Shown: one piece after another, positions 1-7,021 of the stretch
Layout: the number at the start of each line of letters is the position of its first letter
How positions within the stretch are numbered: position 1 is the first letter of the stretch
Origin: SVTX01 sp045585895
GTDB taxonomy: Bacteria; Bacillota; Clostridia; Oscillospirales; CAG-272
Direction: 5' to 3'
DNA length: 20,087 bases
NCBI GenBank assembly: GCA_045585895.1
Contig: JAZMZI010000024.1
Location: 1 to 20,087, forward strand
The notes under the pieces: generated by a model
What the model was told of the DNA's origin: nothing
Database searches by the model: none
The model's input: the letters and a program-made list of their open reading frames with translations, nothing else
Translations under genes and position numbers: made by a program

Positions 1-23
1 AGAAAAGCGCGTATAGGAGATTT

Positions 24-104
24 CGCCGCGTGCGCGCGGCGACCAACGCTCCGCGCGTTGGATCAGCGGTCGCTTTTTGAAAAAAGCGACGGAAAAACTT
101 TCAA
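24..104 (-). repeat. Three consecutive hairpins with repeat-family flank (copy A)
   Basis: Three inverted repeats follow one another: CGCCGCG (24-30) with CGCGGCG (35-41); CCAACGC (43-49) with GCGTTGG (55-61); and GTCGCTTTTT (69-78) with AAAAAGCGAC (81-90). The last is followed by GGAAAAACTTTCAAA (91-105), the complement of the flank shared by the hairpins at 6864, 12614, 14513 and 16422. It is read as a copy of that family in minus orientation. If the pattern of the other copies holds, it would lie in front of the next minus-strand gene beyond the left edge; that gene is not visible. Confidence 0.6.
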
Positions 105-153
105 ACAGACAACGTTTAACTGACCGCTAAACCCCAATTTAACAAAATTAGTG

Positions 154-187
154 CAAAAAAACAGAAGCCTTACGGCTTCTGCTTTTT
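154..187 (-). terminator. Rho-independent terminator of purC
   Basis: On the minus strand an 8-bp stem CAGAAGCC/GGCTTCTG (162-169 with 174-181) with a four-base loop is followed by seven T's. It begins about 18 bases after the purC stop, so it ends the purC transcript. A short T run on the other side means it may also work on the plus strand. Confidence 0.85.
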
Positions 188-198
188 CGTTATTACAA

Positions 199-897
199 TT
201 ATCTATTGTTGATGATCTTGGTAAGCTCAACGGGATCAACGATCTCATTGCCCTTGTAAACTCTCATGTTACCGGATGCGATCTCGTCGATGAGGATAAC
301 CTCGCCGTTGTTATAACCGAACTCAAACTTGATATCCCAGAGGTCGAGACCGAGGGTCTTAAGGTCGTCGGCAACGATCTTGGTGATAGCGAGGGTCTGT
401 GCCTTGAGGCTTTCGAACATCTCGGGGGTCATAATTCCGAGAGCTACGAGACCTTCGCCGGTAACGAGGGGATCGCCCTTCTCGTCGTTCTTGAAGGTGC
501 ACTCAACGTAACCGCCCTCAAGAGGAGTTCCGTTCTTGATATACTCGCCGTAGCGGCGGATGAAGCTGCCTGTTGCTACGAGACGGCAGATTACCTCAAG
601 TCCGTTACCGCCCTGCGCCTTACCGAAGCACTCTGCGGGAAGAACCTCCATGGTTGCGTTCTCAACGTCAGCGGAAACGTAGTGAGTCTTGATGCCTGCC
701 TTCTTGCAGAGCTCGAAGTAGTAGATGGATGTCTGAAGATTTGCCTTGCCGATACCGTCGATGGTAAGTCCTACGCTGTTCTCGCCGGGATCGAACACGC
801 CGTCTTTACCTGTGCAATCGTCCTTAAACTTAAGGAGAACGTTGCCGTTTTCAAGAGCGTAAACGTCCTTTGTTTTACCTTTGTAAAGCAGATTCAT
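199..897 (-). CDS. purC: Phosphoribosylaminoimidazole-succinocarboxamide synthase (SAICAR synthetase)
   Basis: Catalyses the ATP-dependent condensation of CAIR with aspartate to SAICAR in de novo purine synthesis, in the cytoplasm. The 232-residue protein has the usual length of the short bacterial PurC. Near the N-terminus is the nucleotide-binding stretch YKGKTKDVY (residues 5-13), in the middle the conserved VICRLVATGSFIRRYG and GDPLV stretches, and near the C-terminus LIDEIASGNMRVY, which takes the place of the more common DEISPDNCRLW. The start is fixed by AAAGGAG six bases upstream. It has its own promoter (970-998) and terminator (154-187), and no other pur gene is next to it, so it appears to be transcribed alone. 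The family assignment is firm. Confidence 0.95.
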   Translation of the reverse strand: MNLLYKGKTKDVYALENGNVLLKFKDDCTGKDGVFDPGENSVGLTIDGIGKANLQTSIYYFELCKKAGIKTHYVSADVENATMEVLPAECFGKAQGGNGLEVICRLVATGSFIRRYGEYIKNGTPLEGGYVECTFKNDEKGDPLVTGEGLVALGIMTPEMFESLKAQTLAITKIVADDLKTLGLDLWDIKFEFGYNNGEVILIDEIASGNMRVYKGNEIVDPVELTKIINNR

Positions 898-911
898 AAT
901 TACTCCTTTTA

Positions 912-998
912 CCTCATTAATCTGAGGTTGTCCGTTATTTTTACGGTACCGAAAAAATATTACTATATTATTATACTATTTTCTAACTGCCGTGTCAA
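912..998 (-). promoter_or_regulatory. purC sigma-A promoter and short leader hairpin
   Basis: Read on the minus strand, TTGACA (993-998) and TATAAT (970-975) are separated by exactly 17 bases, a perfect consensus. The predicted leader is about 65 nt and has a small stem-loop CCTCA/TGAGG (912-916 with 923-927) just before the ribosome binding site. No purine riboswitch or PurBox pattern was recognised. The remainder of the 898-1075 gap is AT-rich and shows nothing else clear. Confidence 0.85.
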
Positions 999-1075
999 GA
1001 AAAAATTACCGAAAATGCGTAAAAATATGACTTTTTGCAAAAAGAATTTATAGTATATTTTTCACAAAAGGCATT

Positions 1076-1843
1076 TTAACCGAGAAGAACGTCGAAAACC
1101 AGCATCAAGCAGAACCCGATAAGCAACGAATACGTCGCTCCCCTCTCGCTTCCGTGAGCGTGAGTTTCGGGTATCATCTCGTCGCTGATAACGTAGAGCA
1201 TAGTACCGCCCGCAAACGCCAAAGCGAAAGGCAAGACCGCCGTAGAAATACTGACCGCAAAATACCCGAGCAGCGTTCCCACCACCTCGACCAGTCCCGT
1301 TCCGAGGGCAATAAGGAAGGTGCGCCTCGGCTTCACTCCCGCGGCTAACATCGGGCCGATTATAACCATTCCCTCGGGGATATTCTGCAGTGCTATACCG
1401 CCTGCGATAAGCATAGCCTCTCCCGTGTTTCCGGAACCGAAACCAACGCCCGCGGCAATTCCCTCGGGCAGATTGTGGATGGCTATCGCCATAACGAAAA
1501 GCAGAACCTTACTTGCCTTCGCATTGTTTTGGTGGTCCTCTATATCCGTTCCCATCATCTTGTGCAAATGGGGCACTAATTTATCTATAAGATTCAGACA
1601 TAGCGCACCAGCAAAAACTCCCGCCACCGTCATAAGAAGGGCTATTGGCGTTCCGAATTTTTGCCCGTGCTCTACGGACGGAATAATAAGACCTAACACC
1701 GCCGCCGCAAGCATTACACCCGCCGCAAATGCAAGAACGATATCGCTGAATCTGTGTGAGATCCTTTTGAACACAAAGCCTATAACAGCACCGACTACCG
1801 TAGCACCGCCTACTCCGAGAGCGGTCAGAATTACCATATCCAT
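1076..1843 (-). CDS. ZIP family divalent metal transporter (GufA-like)
   Basis: Inner-membrane carrier expected to bring in zinc or a related divalent cation. The 255-residue protein has about eight hydrophobic segments. The two signature helices are visible: IHNLPEGIAAG and LQNIPEGMVIIG, which carry the metal-binding His, Asn and Glu residues of the ZIP family. Between them and the early helices lies a hydrophilic loop with His residues (HLHK, EDHQ). The start at 1843 is chosen because AGAGGTG lies five bases upstream. An extension to 1924 would run through the -10 box and has no ribosome binding site. The gene is divergent from the beta-helix pair and has its own perfect promoter. Metal specificity cannot be told from sequence. 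Confidence 0.9.
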   Translation of the reverse strand: MDMVILTALGVGGATVVGAVIGFVFKRISHRFSDIVLAFAAGVMLAAAVLGLIIPSVEHGQKFGTPIALLMTVAGVFAGALCLNLIDKLVPHLHKMMGTDIEDHQNNAKASKVLLFVMAIAIHNLPEGIAAGVGFGSGNTGEAMLIAGGIALQNIPEGMVIIGPMLAAGVKPRRTFLIALGTGLVEVVGTLLGYFAVSISTAVLPFALAFAGGTMLYVISDEMIPETHAHGSERGATYSLLIGFCLMLVFDVLLG

Positions 1844-1874
1844 AAAATCACCTCTCTTAACTTTATCTGCTTCA

Positions 1875-1903
1875 ATTATATAATATAATATCCGAGGTGT
1901 CAA
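1875..1903 (-). promoter_or_regulatory. Sigma-A promoter of the ZIP transporter
   Basis: On the minus strand TTGACA (1898-1903), 17 bases, then TATAAT (1875-1880): a perfect consensus. The transcript would start near 1868, giving a leader of about 25 nt. Confidence 0.85.
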
Positions 1904-1933
1904 TAGCTTCGGTGACCAAATCACAAAGCAATA

Positions 1934-1967
1934 TTTGTCGACAAAAATTATTTTTTTGTCTTGACAA
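1934..1967. promoter_or_regulatory. Putative double operator between divergent promoters
   Basis: Two copies of the arms TTGTC...GACAA occur. One is a perfect 12-base palindrome TTTGTCGACAAA (1934-1945). The other is TTGTC-TT-GACAA (1956-1967), which covers the -35 box of the beta-helix promoter. Their centres are 22 bases apart, about two helical turns. The arrangement suits a dimeric repressor binding the same face twice. The regulator is not in the window and its family is unknown. Confidence 0.45.
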
Positions 1968-1989
1968 GCGATTTAATTTATGCCATAAT
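1961..1989 (+). promoter_or_regulatory. Sigma-A promoter of the beta-helix gene pair
   Basis: TTGACA (1961-1966), a 17-base spacer, then CATAAT (1984-1989), one mismatch from consensus. Transcription should start near 1996, about 25 bases before the ATG at 2021. The -35 box lies inside the second inverted repeat of the putative operator, so repression is plausible. Confidence 0.8.
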
Positions 1990-2020
1990 GAACTTGACCC
2001 CATTAAAGGAGGAACGTTTT

Positions 2021-3271
2021 ATGAGCAAGTTAAAAAACAAGCTTTACGGTGACGGTATTCACGACGATCATCCCGCCATACAGGAAATGATAGACAGCGG
2101 AGTTTGCGAGGTCTCCCTCCCCGCCCCCGAAAAGTGCTATCTTATTTCGAAAACTCTTACCTTACCCTCAAATTTCAAGCTGACGCTTCCCCGTTACGCG
2201 GAAATCAGGCTTATGGATATGTCCAACTGTCCTATGATCTCAAACAAGACGGTATACGACTATGCCGAGCGCATCCCCGAGGAATTCAAGCGCATCTACA
2301 ACGGCGACCCCTATTATCTTTGGGCGCACGTCAACATGTATTCTCCCGACGCGCTGACCGAAAACATCGAGGTTGAGGGCGGCATCTGGAATTTCAATAA
2401 TATGAAGCAGTTGGCGAATCCCGAGCAGACTCACGTCCGCGAGCCCTACGGATATTCGGGCGACGGAATGCTCTTTTACGGTGTCAAGGGACTTAGAATG
2501 TCTAATATGACCTTCAAGGACCCCGTTCACTACGGCGCGACCTTTGACCGCGTTTCCTATTTTACCATTGAAAACATCACCTTCGACTACAACATGGGCA
2601 ACCCCTACGCGGTCAATCTTGACGGCGTTCATTTCGACGGAAACTGCCACTACGGCGTGATCCGAAACCTTAAAGGCACCTGCTACGACGATCTCGTGGC
2701 CCTCAACGCTCACGAGGGCAGCCGCGGTGACATCACCAACATCACCATCGACGGCATTTATTCCGAAAACTGCCACAGCGCGGTGAGACTTCTGGCGGTA
2801 CAGGAAAATATTGAAAATATCCACATCACCAACGTTTACGGCACTTATTATCAGTACGGAATAGGCGTGACCAAGTTCTATCCCGGCGAAGCAAGCGGAA
2901 GGTACGACGGTCTTCACTTTGACCGCATATATATGTCAAAGGCTGAAAGAAAGCCCGAATATAAGAAGGGCAACAGCTATATCTATCCCCTCATTTACGT
3001 TCAAAACGATCTGACCGTGAAAAATCTCGTGATAGACGGCGTTCACCGAATCGAGACCGACACGCCCGTTGAGACGGTATACGTCGGTCAGTGCGCCACG
3101 GTTGAAAATATGATAGTCAACGACGTCACTCAAGAGAACCTCACGGGCAACGGCGACATGGCGGTGATGGTCAATCGCGGAACTATAAACAAGCTGCAAT
3201 TTACCAACATCCGCACCGACGGAGAAAGCGCTCTTATAAATAACGGAACGATCGGAGAAATAAAGGAATGA
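2021..3271 (+). CDS. GH28-like right-handed beta-helix protein (first of tandem pair)
   Basis: A 416-residue protein with the look of the pectate lyase 3 / polygalacturonase (GH28) beta-helix fold. The N-terminal YGDGIHDDHPAIQEMID (9-25) is the usual first turn. Repeating I-x-N-I-x-I rungs follow (for example ITNITIDGI, IENIHITNV, VKNLVIDGV). Candidate catalytic acids are D201 in NLDG and D223/D224 in CYDD, placed like the NxD and DD motifs of GH28. The GHG and RIK motifs are not seen; NCH (250-252) and VRLL stand nearby. There is no signal peptide or membrane segment, so it should be cytoplasmic and act on small, imported oligosaccharides, if it is an enzyme. The start at 2021 has AAAGGAGG seven bases upstream; a longer TTG start at 1961 would overlap the promoter. 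Substrate unknown. Confidence 0.75.
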   Translation: MSKLKNKLYGDGIHDDHPAIQEMIDSGVCEVSLPAPEKCYLISKTLTLPSNFKLTLPRYAEIRLMDMSNCPMISNKTVYDYAERIPEEFKRIYNGDPYYLWAHVNMYSPDALTENIEVEGGIWNFNNMKQLANPEQTHVREPYGYSGDGMLFYGVKGLRMSNMTFKDPVHYGATFDRVSYFTIENITFDYNMGNPYAVNLDGVHFDGNCHYGVIRNLKGTCYDDLVALNAHEGSRGDITNITIDGIYSENCHSAVRLLAVQENIENIHITNVYGTYYQYGIGVTKFYPGEASGRYDGLHFDRIYMSKAERKPEYKKGNSYIYPLIYVQNDLTVKNLVIDGVHRIETDTPVETVYVGQCATVENMIVNDVTQENLTGNGDMAVMVNRGTINKLQFTNIRTDGESALINNGTIGEIKE

Positions 3272-4503
3272 AAAACAAGCTTTACGGCGACGGGATCCAC
3301 GATGATTATCCCGCCATACAAGAAATGATAGACAGCGGTTCTTGCGAGGTCTCCCTCCCCGCCCCCGAAAAGTGCTATCTTATATCGAAAACGCTTATCA
3401 TTCCCTCATTTTTCAAGCTGAAGCTCCCGAGATACGCGACCATTCGTCTTATGGACGGTGCTGATTGCTTTATGCTCCAAAACAAGACGGTAAACAAGTT
3501 CAAGGATCGTATTCCCGCTCATGTTAACGACGAAGCACGGGCGGCTTGGTGGTTCGTCAACGAGTGGTCGGACGAGGAAGAAGATACCTGCCGCGATTTT
3601 GAAATCGAGGGCGGAATCTGGGACTTCAACAACAAAGGACAGACGGAAAACCCAATCTGGACTCACCACTACGACGAGAAAAAGTACAACGGCTACGGAA
3701 TGATGTTTTATAACGTCAAAAATTTCCGACTTTCAAATATGACTATGAAGGACCCCGTGAATTTCGCGGCAGTCCTTGACACGGCAAGCTATTTTACCGT
3801 TGAAAACATCGATTTTGATTTCAACTACGGCAATCCCACGGCGGTAAATATGGATGGAATACACCTTGACGGCTGCTGTCACTACGGAGTGCTTCGCAAT
3901 CTCAAGGGCACCTGCTACGACGACCTCGTGGCGCTTAACGCCGAAGAAGGTCACCACGGTGACATTACCAATATCACCATCGACGGGATTTACGCCGAAA
4001 ACTGCCACAGCGCGGTACGTCTCCTTACCGTGGTGGATAAGATCGAAAACATACACATCACCAACGTTCACGGAACGTATTATCAGTATTGTATCGGCGT
4101 TTCCAAGTTCCATCCCGGCCCTGCCGACGGACACTACGACGGTTTGCATTTTGACAAGATATACGCGTCAAAAGCCGAGAGGCTTCCCGTTTATATGAAG
4201 TTCAACAGCTACGTATTTCCTATAATATGGGTGGAAAGCCAGCTCAAGGTCAAGAATATGCGCATTGACGGCCTGCACCGCATCGAGACCGATACCCCCG
4301 TCGAGACCATACACGTCGGTCCCGACGTAAAGGTGGGCAATCTTATAATCAATGACGTAACTCAGGAGAATCACACCGACAAGGGAGATATGCCTCTGTT
4401 CGTCAACAAGGGTCAGATAGAAAAACTCCAATTCACCAATATCCGCGCAGGCGGACAGAGCGAGTTCGTCAACAACGGCTCCGTTGCCGAAATCATTAAA
4501 TAA
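3268..4503 (+). CDS. GH28-like right-handed beta-helix protein (second of tandem pair)
   Basis: A 411-residue paralogue of the preceding protein, roughly two-thirds identical by eye along the whole length. Its ATG overlaps the upstream TGA (ATGA), so the two are translationally coupled. It has the same first turn YGDGIHDDYPAIQEMID, the same CYDDLVALN motif (D218/D219), the same NCHSAVRLL stretch and the same C-terminal NDVTQEN. The part that differs most is roughly residues 60-125, which in such helices can form the loop around the substrate groove. It also lacks a signal peptide. The retained acids in both copies argue for function rather than decay. The pair may act on related sugars or form a hetero-oligomer; this is inference. 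Transcription ends at 4509-4536. Confidence 0.75.
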   Translation: MKNKLYGDGIHDDYPAIQEMIDSGSCEVSLPAPEKCYLISKTLIIPSFFKLKLPRYATIRLMDGADCFMLQNKTVNKFKDRIPAHVNDEARAAWWFVNEWSDEEEDTCRDFEIEGGIWDFNNKGQTENPIWTHHYDEKKYNGYGMMFYNVKNFRLSNMTMKDPVNFAAVLDTASYFTVENIDFDFNYGNPTAVNMDGIHLDGCCHYGVLRNLKGTCYDDLVALNAEEGHHGDITNITIDGIYAENCHSAVRLLTVVDKIENIHITNVHGTYYQYCIGVSKFHPGPADGHYDGLHFDKIYASKAERLPVYMKFNSYVFPIIWVESQLKVKNMRIDGLHRIETDTPVETIHVGPDVKVGNLIINDVTQENHTDKGDMPLFVNKGQIEKLQFTNIRAGGQSEFVNNGSVAEIIK

Positions 4504-4508
4504 GAATT

Positions 4509-4536
4509 AAAAAAAGGCGAAATTTCGCCTTTTTTT
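4509..4536. terminator. Bidirectional terminator between beta-helix genes and argF
   Basis: A perfect 14-base palindrome GGCGAAATTTCGCC (4516-4529) is bordered by seven A's on the left and seven T's on the right. It therefore gives a stem with a U tract on both strands and serves the convergent beta-helix and arg transcripts. It lies six bases after one stop and directly next to the argF stop. Confidence 0.9.
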
Positions 4537-4537
4537 A

Positions 4538-5440
4538 TCATTTCATGCACTTAACAAGTACGGCCTTCTGCGCGTGAAGTCTGTTCTCAGCCTCGTCGAA
4601 GATCTCGTCCGCGTGAGCCTCAAAGACCTTTGCGGTGATCTCCTCCTCGCGGTGAGCGGGCAGACAGTGAAGCACCATTGCGTTGCTTTTTGCTACCGCC
4701 ATGACCGCGTCGTTTATCTGATAACCCTTAAATATCTTCTTTCTCTCCTCGGCTTCCGCCTCCTGACCCATAGACGCCCAGACGTCGGTATAGAGCACGT
4801 CGGCATCCTTTGCCGCCTCAAGAACGTTATCTGTACAGGTAAACTTGCCGTTTTCAGACGCCCACGCCATTATCTCTGCATCGGGAGTGTAGCCCTTGGG
4901 ACAAGCCACGGCGACCTCCATTCCCGTTTTGATACCGCCAACGATAAGCGAATTCGCCATATTGTTTCCGTCTCCGACGTAAACCAGCTTATTCCCCTTA
5001 AGCGCCCCTCTATGCTCACGGATAGTCATAAGGTCGGCAAGCACCTGACAGGGGTGGCAGTAGTCGGTAAGACCGTTTATGATCGGAATACTTCCGACTC
5101 GCGCCAAGGTCTCTACCTCTTCTTGATCGAAGGTACGGATCATGATTCCGTCAAGATAGCGGGAGAGCACTCTTGCGGTGTCCTCTATCGGCTCTCCTCT
5201 GCCTATTTGCAGATCTCTGGATGAAAGAAAGAGCGCCGATCCTCCCAATTCGTACATTCCTACCTCAAACGATACTCTGGTTCTCGTAGACGATTTCTGG
5301 AATATCATACCGAGGGTCTTGCCCTTAAGGATATGGTGCTCGATTCCGTTCTTTTTCTCGCTTTTGAGCTTATCTGCCAGATCAAGGGTTTCAATAATTT
5401 CTTCTTCCGACCAGTCGGAAAGCTTTAACAGATGTTTCAT
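4538..5440 (-). CDS. argF: Ornithine carbamoyltransferase
   Basis: Transfers the carbamoyl group of carbamoyl phosphate to ornithine, giving citrulline; a cytoplasmic trimer in this family. At 300 residues it has the usual length. The carbamoyl phosphate motif STRTR is at 51-55, HPCQ at 129-132, and the ornithine-binding HCLPAHR loop at 258-264, all intact; an SMG motif typical of the ornithine loop is also present. It is the last gene of argG-argH-argF, 32 bases after argH, with GGAG in front of the start. The gene order and the argG-side promoter argue for the anabolic enzyme rather than a catabolic arginine deiminase pathway copy. Confidence 0.96.
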   Translation of the reverse strand: MKHLLKLSDWSEEEIIETLDLADKLKSEKKNGIEHHILKGKTLGMIFQKSSTRTRVSFEVGMYELGGSALFLSSRDLQIGRGEPIEDTARVLSRYLDGIMIRTFDQEEVETLARVGSIPIINGLTDYCHPCQVLADLMTIREHRGALKGNKLVYVGDGNNMANSLIVGGIKTGMEVAVACPKGYTPDAEIMAWASENGKFTCTDNVLEAAKDADVLYTDVWASMGQEAEAEERKKIFKGYQINDAVMAVAKSNAMVLHCLPAHREEEITAKVFEAHADEIFDEAENRLHAQKAVLVKCMK

Positions 5441-5472
5441 TTTATTATCTCCGATATTATTTTTTACTATAT

Positions 5473-6849
5473 TTAACGATCGACAAGCTCTCTGACCGCC
5501 GCTATCTGCGACTCAACCGAGGAAATACTTGTTCCTCCCTCGCTTATGCGCTTTGCCACGCAGGTCTCAAGAGAGATCTCGCCGTAGAGGTCTTCTTCAA
5601 AAACTTCGCTGTGAGCCTTATATTCTTCAAGAGTAAGAGCATCGAGAACGGTATGCTTTGATATACACTCGGCAACTATCTCTCCCGTGATCTTATACGC
5701 GCTTCTGAACGCCATTCCCTTCTTGGTAAGGTAATCGGCAAGATCGGTAGCGTTAATAAATCCCTCTTGTGCCGCTTTATACATTTTTTCGGGCTTGACC
5801 TTCATCGTCGCAACCATAGGCGCGAATATCTCAAGGCACATAACGACGGTTTCAAGAGAGTCGAACATTGCCTCCTTATCCTCCTGCATATCCTTGTTGT
5901 ATGCAAGTGGCAGACCCTTGAGGGTGGTAAGGAGCGCCATAAGATCTCCGTATACCCTTCCCGTTTTGCCGCGCACAAGCTCTGCCATATCGCTGTTTTT
6001 CTTCTGAGGCATAATGGAAGAACCCGTGGTATACGCGTCGTCAAGTTCTACGTATCCAAACTCCCAGCTCGACCAAAGAATGATCTCCTCGGAGAAGCGT
6101 GAAAGGTGCATCATAACGATCGCAAACGCGCTCATAAGCTCAACGCAAAAGTCTCTGTCGGAGACACCGTCAAGACTGTTCTGCGCTACGCCGTCAAAAC
6201 CCAGAAGCTCTGCTTCAAAAGCTCTGTCGGTATTATAGGTCGTACCCGCCAGCGCGCAACAACCGATGGGCGACACGTTCATTCTCTTAACTGCGTCCTC
6301 CACTCTCGTAATGTCACGAAGAAGCATCTGAGCGTAAGCCATAAGGTGATGACCGAAAACTATAGGCTGCGCTCTCTGCAAGTGAGTATATCCGGGAACG
6401 ATAAACGTCTTGGTCTCGTCAGCCTTATCGCAGATAGCCGCTATCAGTTTTTTCAGAAGTCCGACCACCTTCTCGCTCTCGTCGCGGAGATACATTCTTA
6501 TATCAAGCGCCACCTGATCGTTTCGGCTTCTTGCCGTGTGAAGTCTCTTACCCGCATCACCTATTCTTTTAGTCAGCTCCGCCTCAACGAACATATGAAT
6601 ATCCTCGGCGGTCATATCAAATTTAAGGTTTCCGCTTTCGATATCTTCGAGGATCGAAAGAAGTCCTTCTATTATCTGCTCCGCGTCGTTCTCGCTTATG
6701 ATGCTCTGCTTCGAAAGCATCTTCGCATGAGCTACCGAGCCTAATATATCCTGCTTATACATTTTGCAGTCAAAGCGGATAGAAGAATTAAAATCGTCCG
6801 CAAGACTGTCCGTTACACCGGCATTTCTGCCTGCCCACATTTTTGCCAT
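5473..6849 (-). CDS. argH: Argininosuccinate lyase
   Basis: Splits argininosuccinate into arginine and fumarate, the last step of arginine synthesis. The protein has 458 residues, the normal length for the fumarase/aspartase superfamily enzyme. Visible motifs are HTARSRNDQ in the N-terminal third, GYTHLQRAQPI, and the signature loop GSSIMPQKKN at 276-285 with the catalytic serine. The start at 6849 has GGAGG four bases upstream; an in-frame ATG three codons later is an alternative start. It lies 172 bases after argG. That gap holds a strong hairpin (6964-6998) and a repeat-family hairpin (6864-6894) just before the ribosome binding site, so argH expression may be tuned separately from argG. 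Confidence 0.96.
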   Translation of the reverse strand: MAKMWAGRNAGVTDSLADDFNSSIRFDCKMYKQDILGSVAHAKMLSKQSIISENDAEQIIEGLLSILEDIESGNLKFDMTAEDIHMFVEAELTKRIGDAGKRLHTARSRNDQVALDIRMYLRDESEKVVGLLKKLIAAICDKADETKTFIVPGYTHLQRAQPIVFGHHLMAYAQMLLRDITRVEDAVKRMNVSPIGCCALAGTTYNTDRAFEAELLGFDGVAQNSLDGVSDRDFCVELMSAFAIVMMHLSRFSEEIILWSSWEFGYVELDDAYTTGSSIMPQKKNSDMAELVRGKTGRVYGDLMALLTTLKGLPLAYNKDMQEDKEAMFDSLETVVMCLEIFAPMVATMKVKPEKMYKAAQEGFINATDLADYLTKKGMAFRSAYKITGEIVAECISKHTVLDALTLEEYKAHSEVFEEDLYGEISLETCVAKRISEGGTSISSVESQIAAVRELVDR

Positions 6850-6863
6850 TTTGCCTCCGGCGG

Positions 6864-6918
6864 CTTAAAACCTTTTTGGGAAAAAGGTTTTAAGAATTCC
6901 AAAAACTTTCTGAAAATT
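6864..6918 (-). repeat. Intergenic hairpin repeat, copy B, in front of argH
   Basis: A 14-bp perfect stem CTTAAAACCTTTTT / AAAAAGGTTTTAAG (6864-6877 with 6881-6894) with a three-base loop, followed by the family flank, which on the minus strand reads TTTTCAGAAAGTTTTTGG (6899-6916). The hairpin ends about seven bases before the argH ribosome binding site. No T tract follows it in the direction of transcription, so it does not look like a terminator. Confidence 0.75.
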
Positions 6919-6963
6919 AGTTTAAATCTGATTTTAAGCGTTTTTTCAACGCCGTATAAAAGT

Positions 6964-6998
6964 ATAATATGGGATAGCTTAAACTATCCCAATATTAT
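6964..6998 (-). other. Intercistronic hairpin behind argG
   Basis: ATAATAT-GGGATAG (6964-6977) pairs with CTATCCC-ATATTAT (6984-6998), with one bulged A and a six-base loop. It starts 24 bases after the argG stop. There is no T run, so it may stabilise or process the argG-argH mRNA rather than end it. Confidence 0.5.
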
Positions 6999-7021
6999 TG
7001 CCTTCTCGAGCCGAGAAAAGC

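Noticed and set aside
1031..1044. Palindrome CTTTTTGCAAAAAG behind the ZIP gene
   Set aside because: Resembles the core of the hairpin family, but has neither an outer stem nor the flank; could be chance in AT-rich sequence or a remnant.
151..1053. 300-codon plus-strand open frame opposite purC
   Set aside because: It is antisense to a clear purC, has no ribosome binding site, and its product resembles no family; it starts inside the purC terminator.
1844..1924. Upstream start for the ZIP transporter
   Set aside because: It would lie within the promoter; the ATG at 1843 has its own ribosome binding site.
1961..2020. TTG start extending the first beta-helix gene upstream
   Set aside because: The TTG is the first part of the -35 box and would lie before the transcription start; a good ribosome binding site precedes the ATG at 2021.
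6936..6970. Weak internal promoter before argH (TTGAAA-17-TTTAAA on the minus strand)
   Set aside because: Poor -10 match in an AT-rich stretch; not strong enough to report as a feature.
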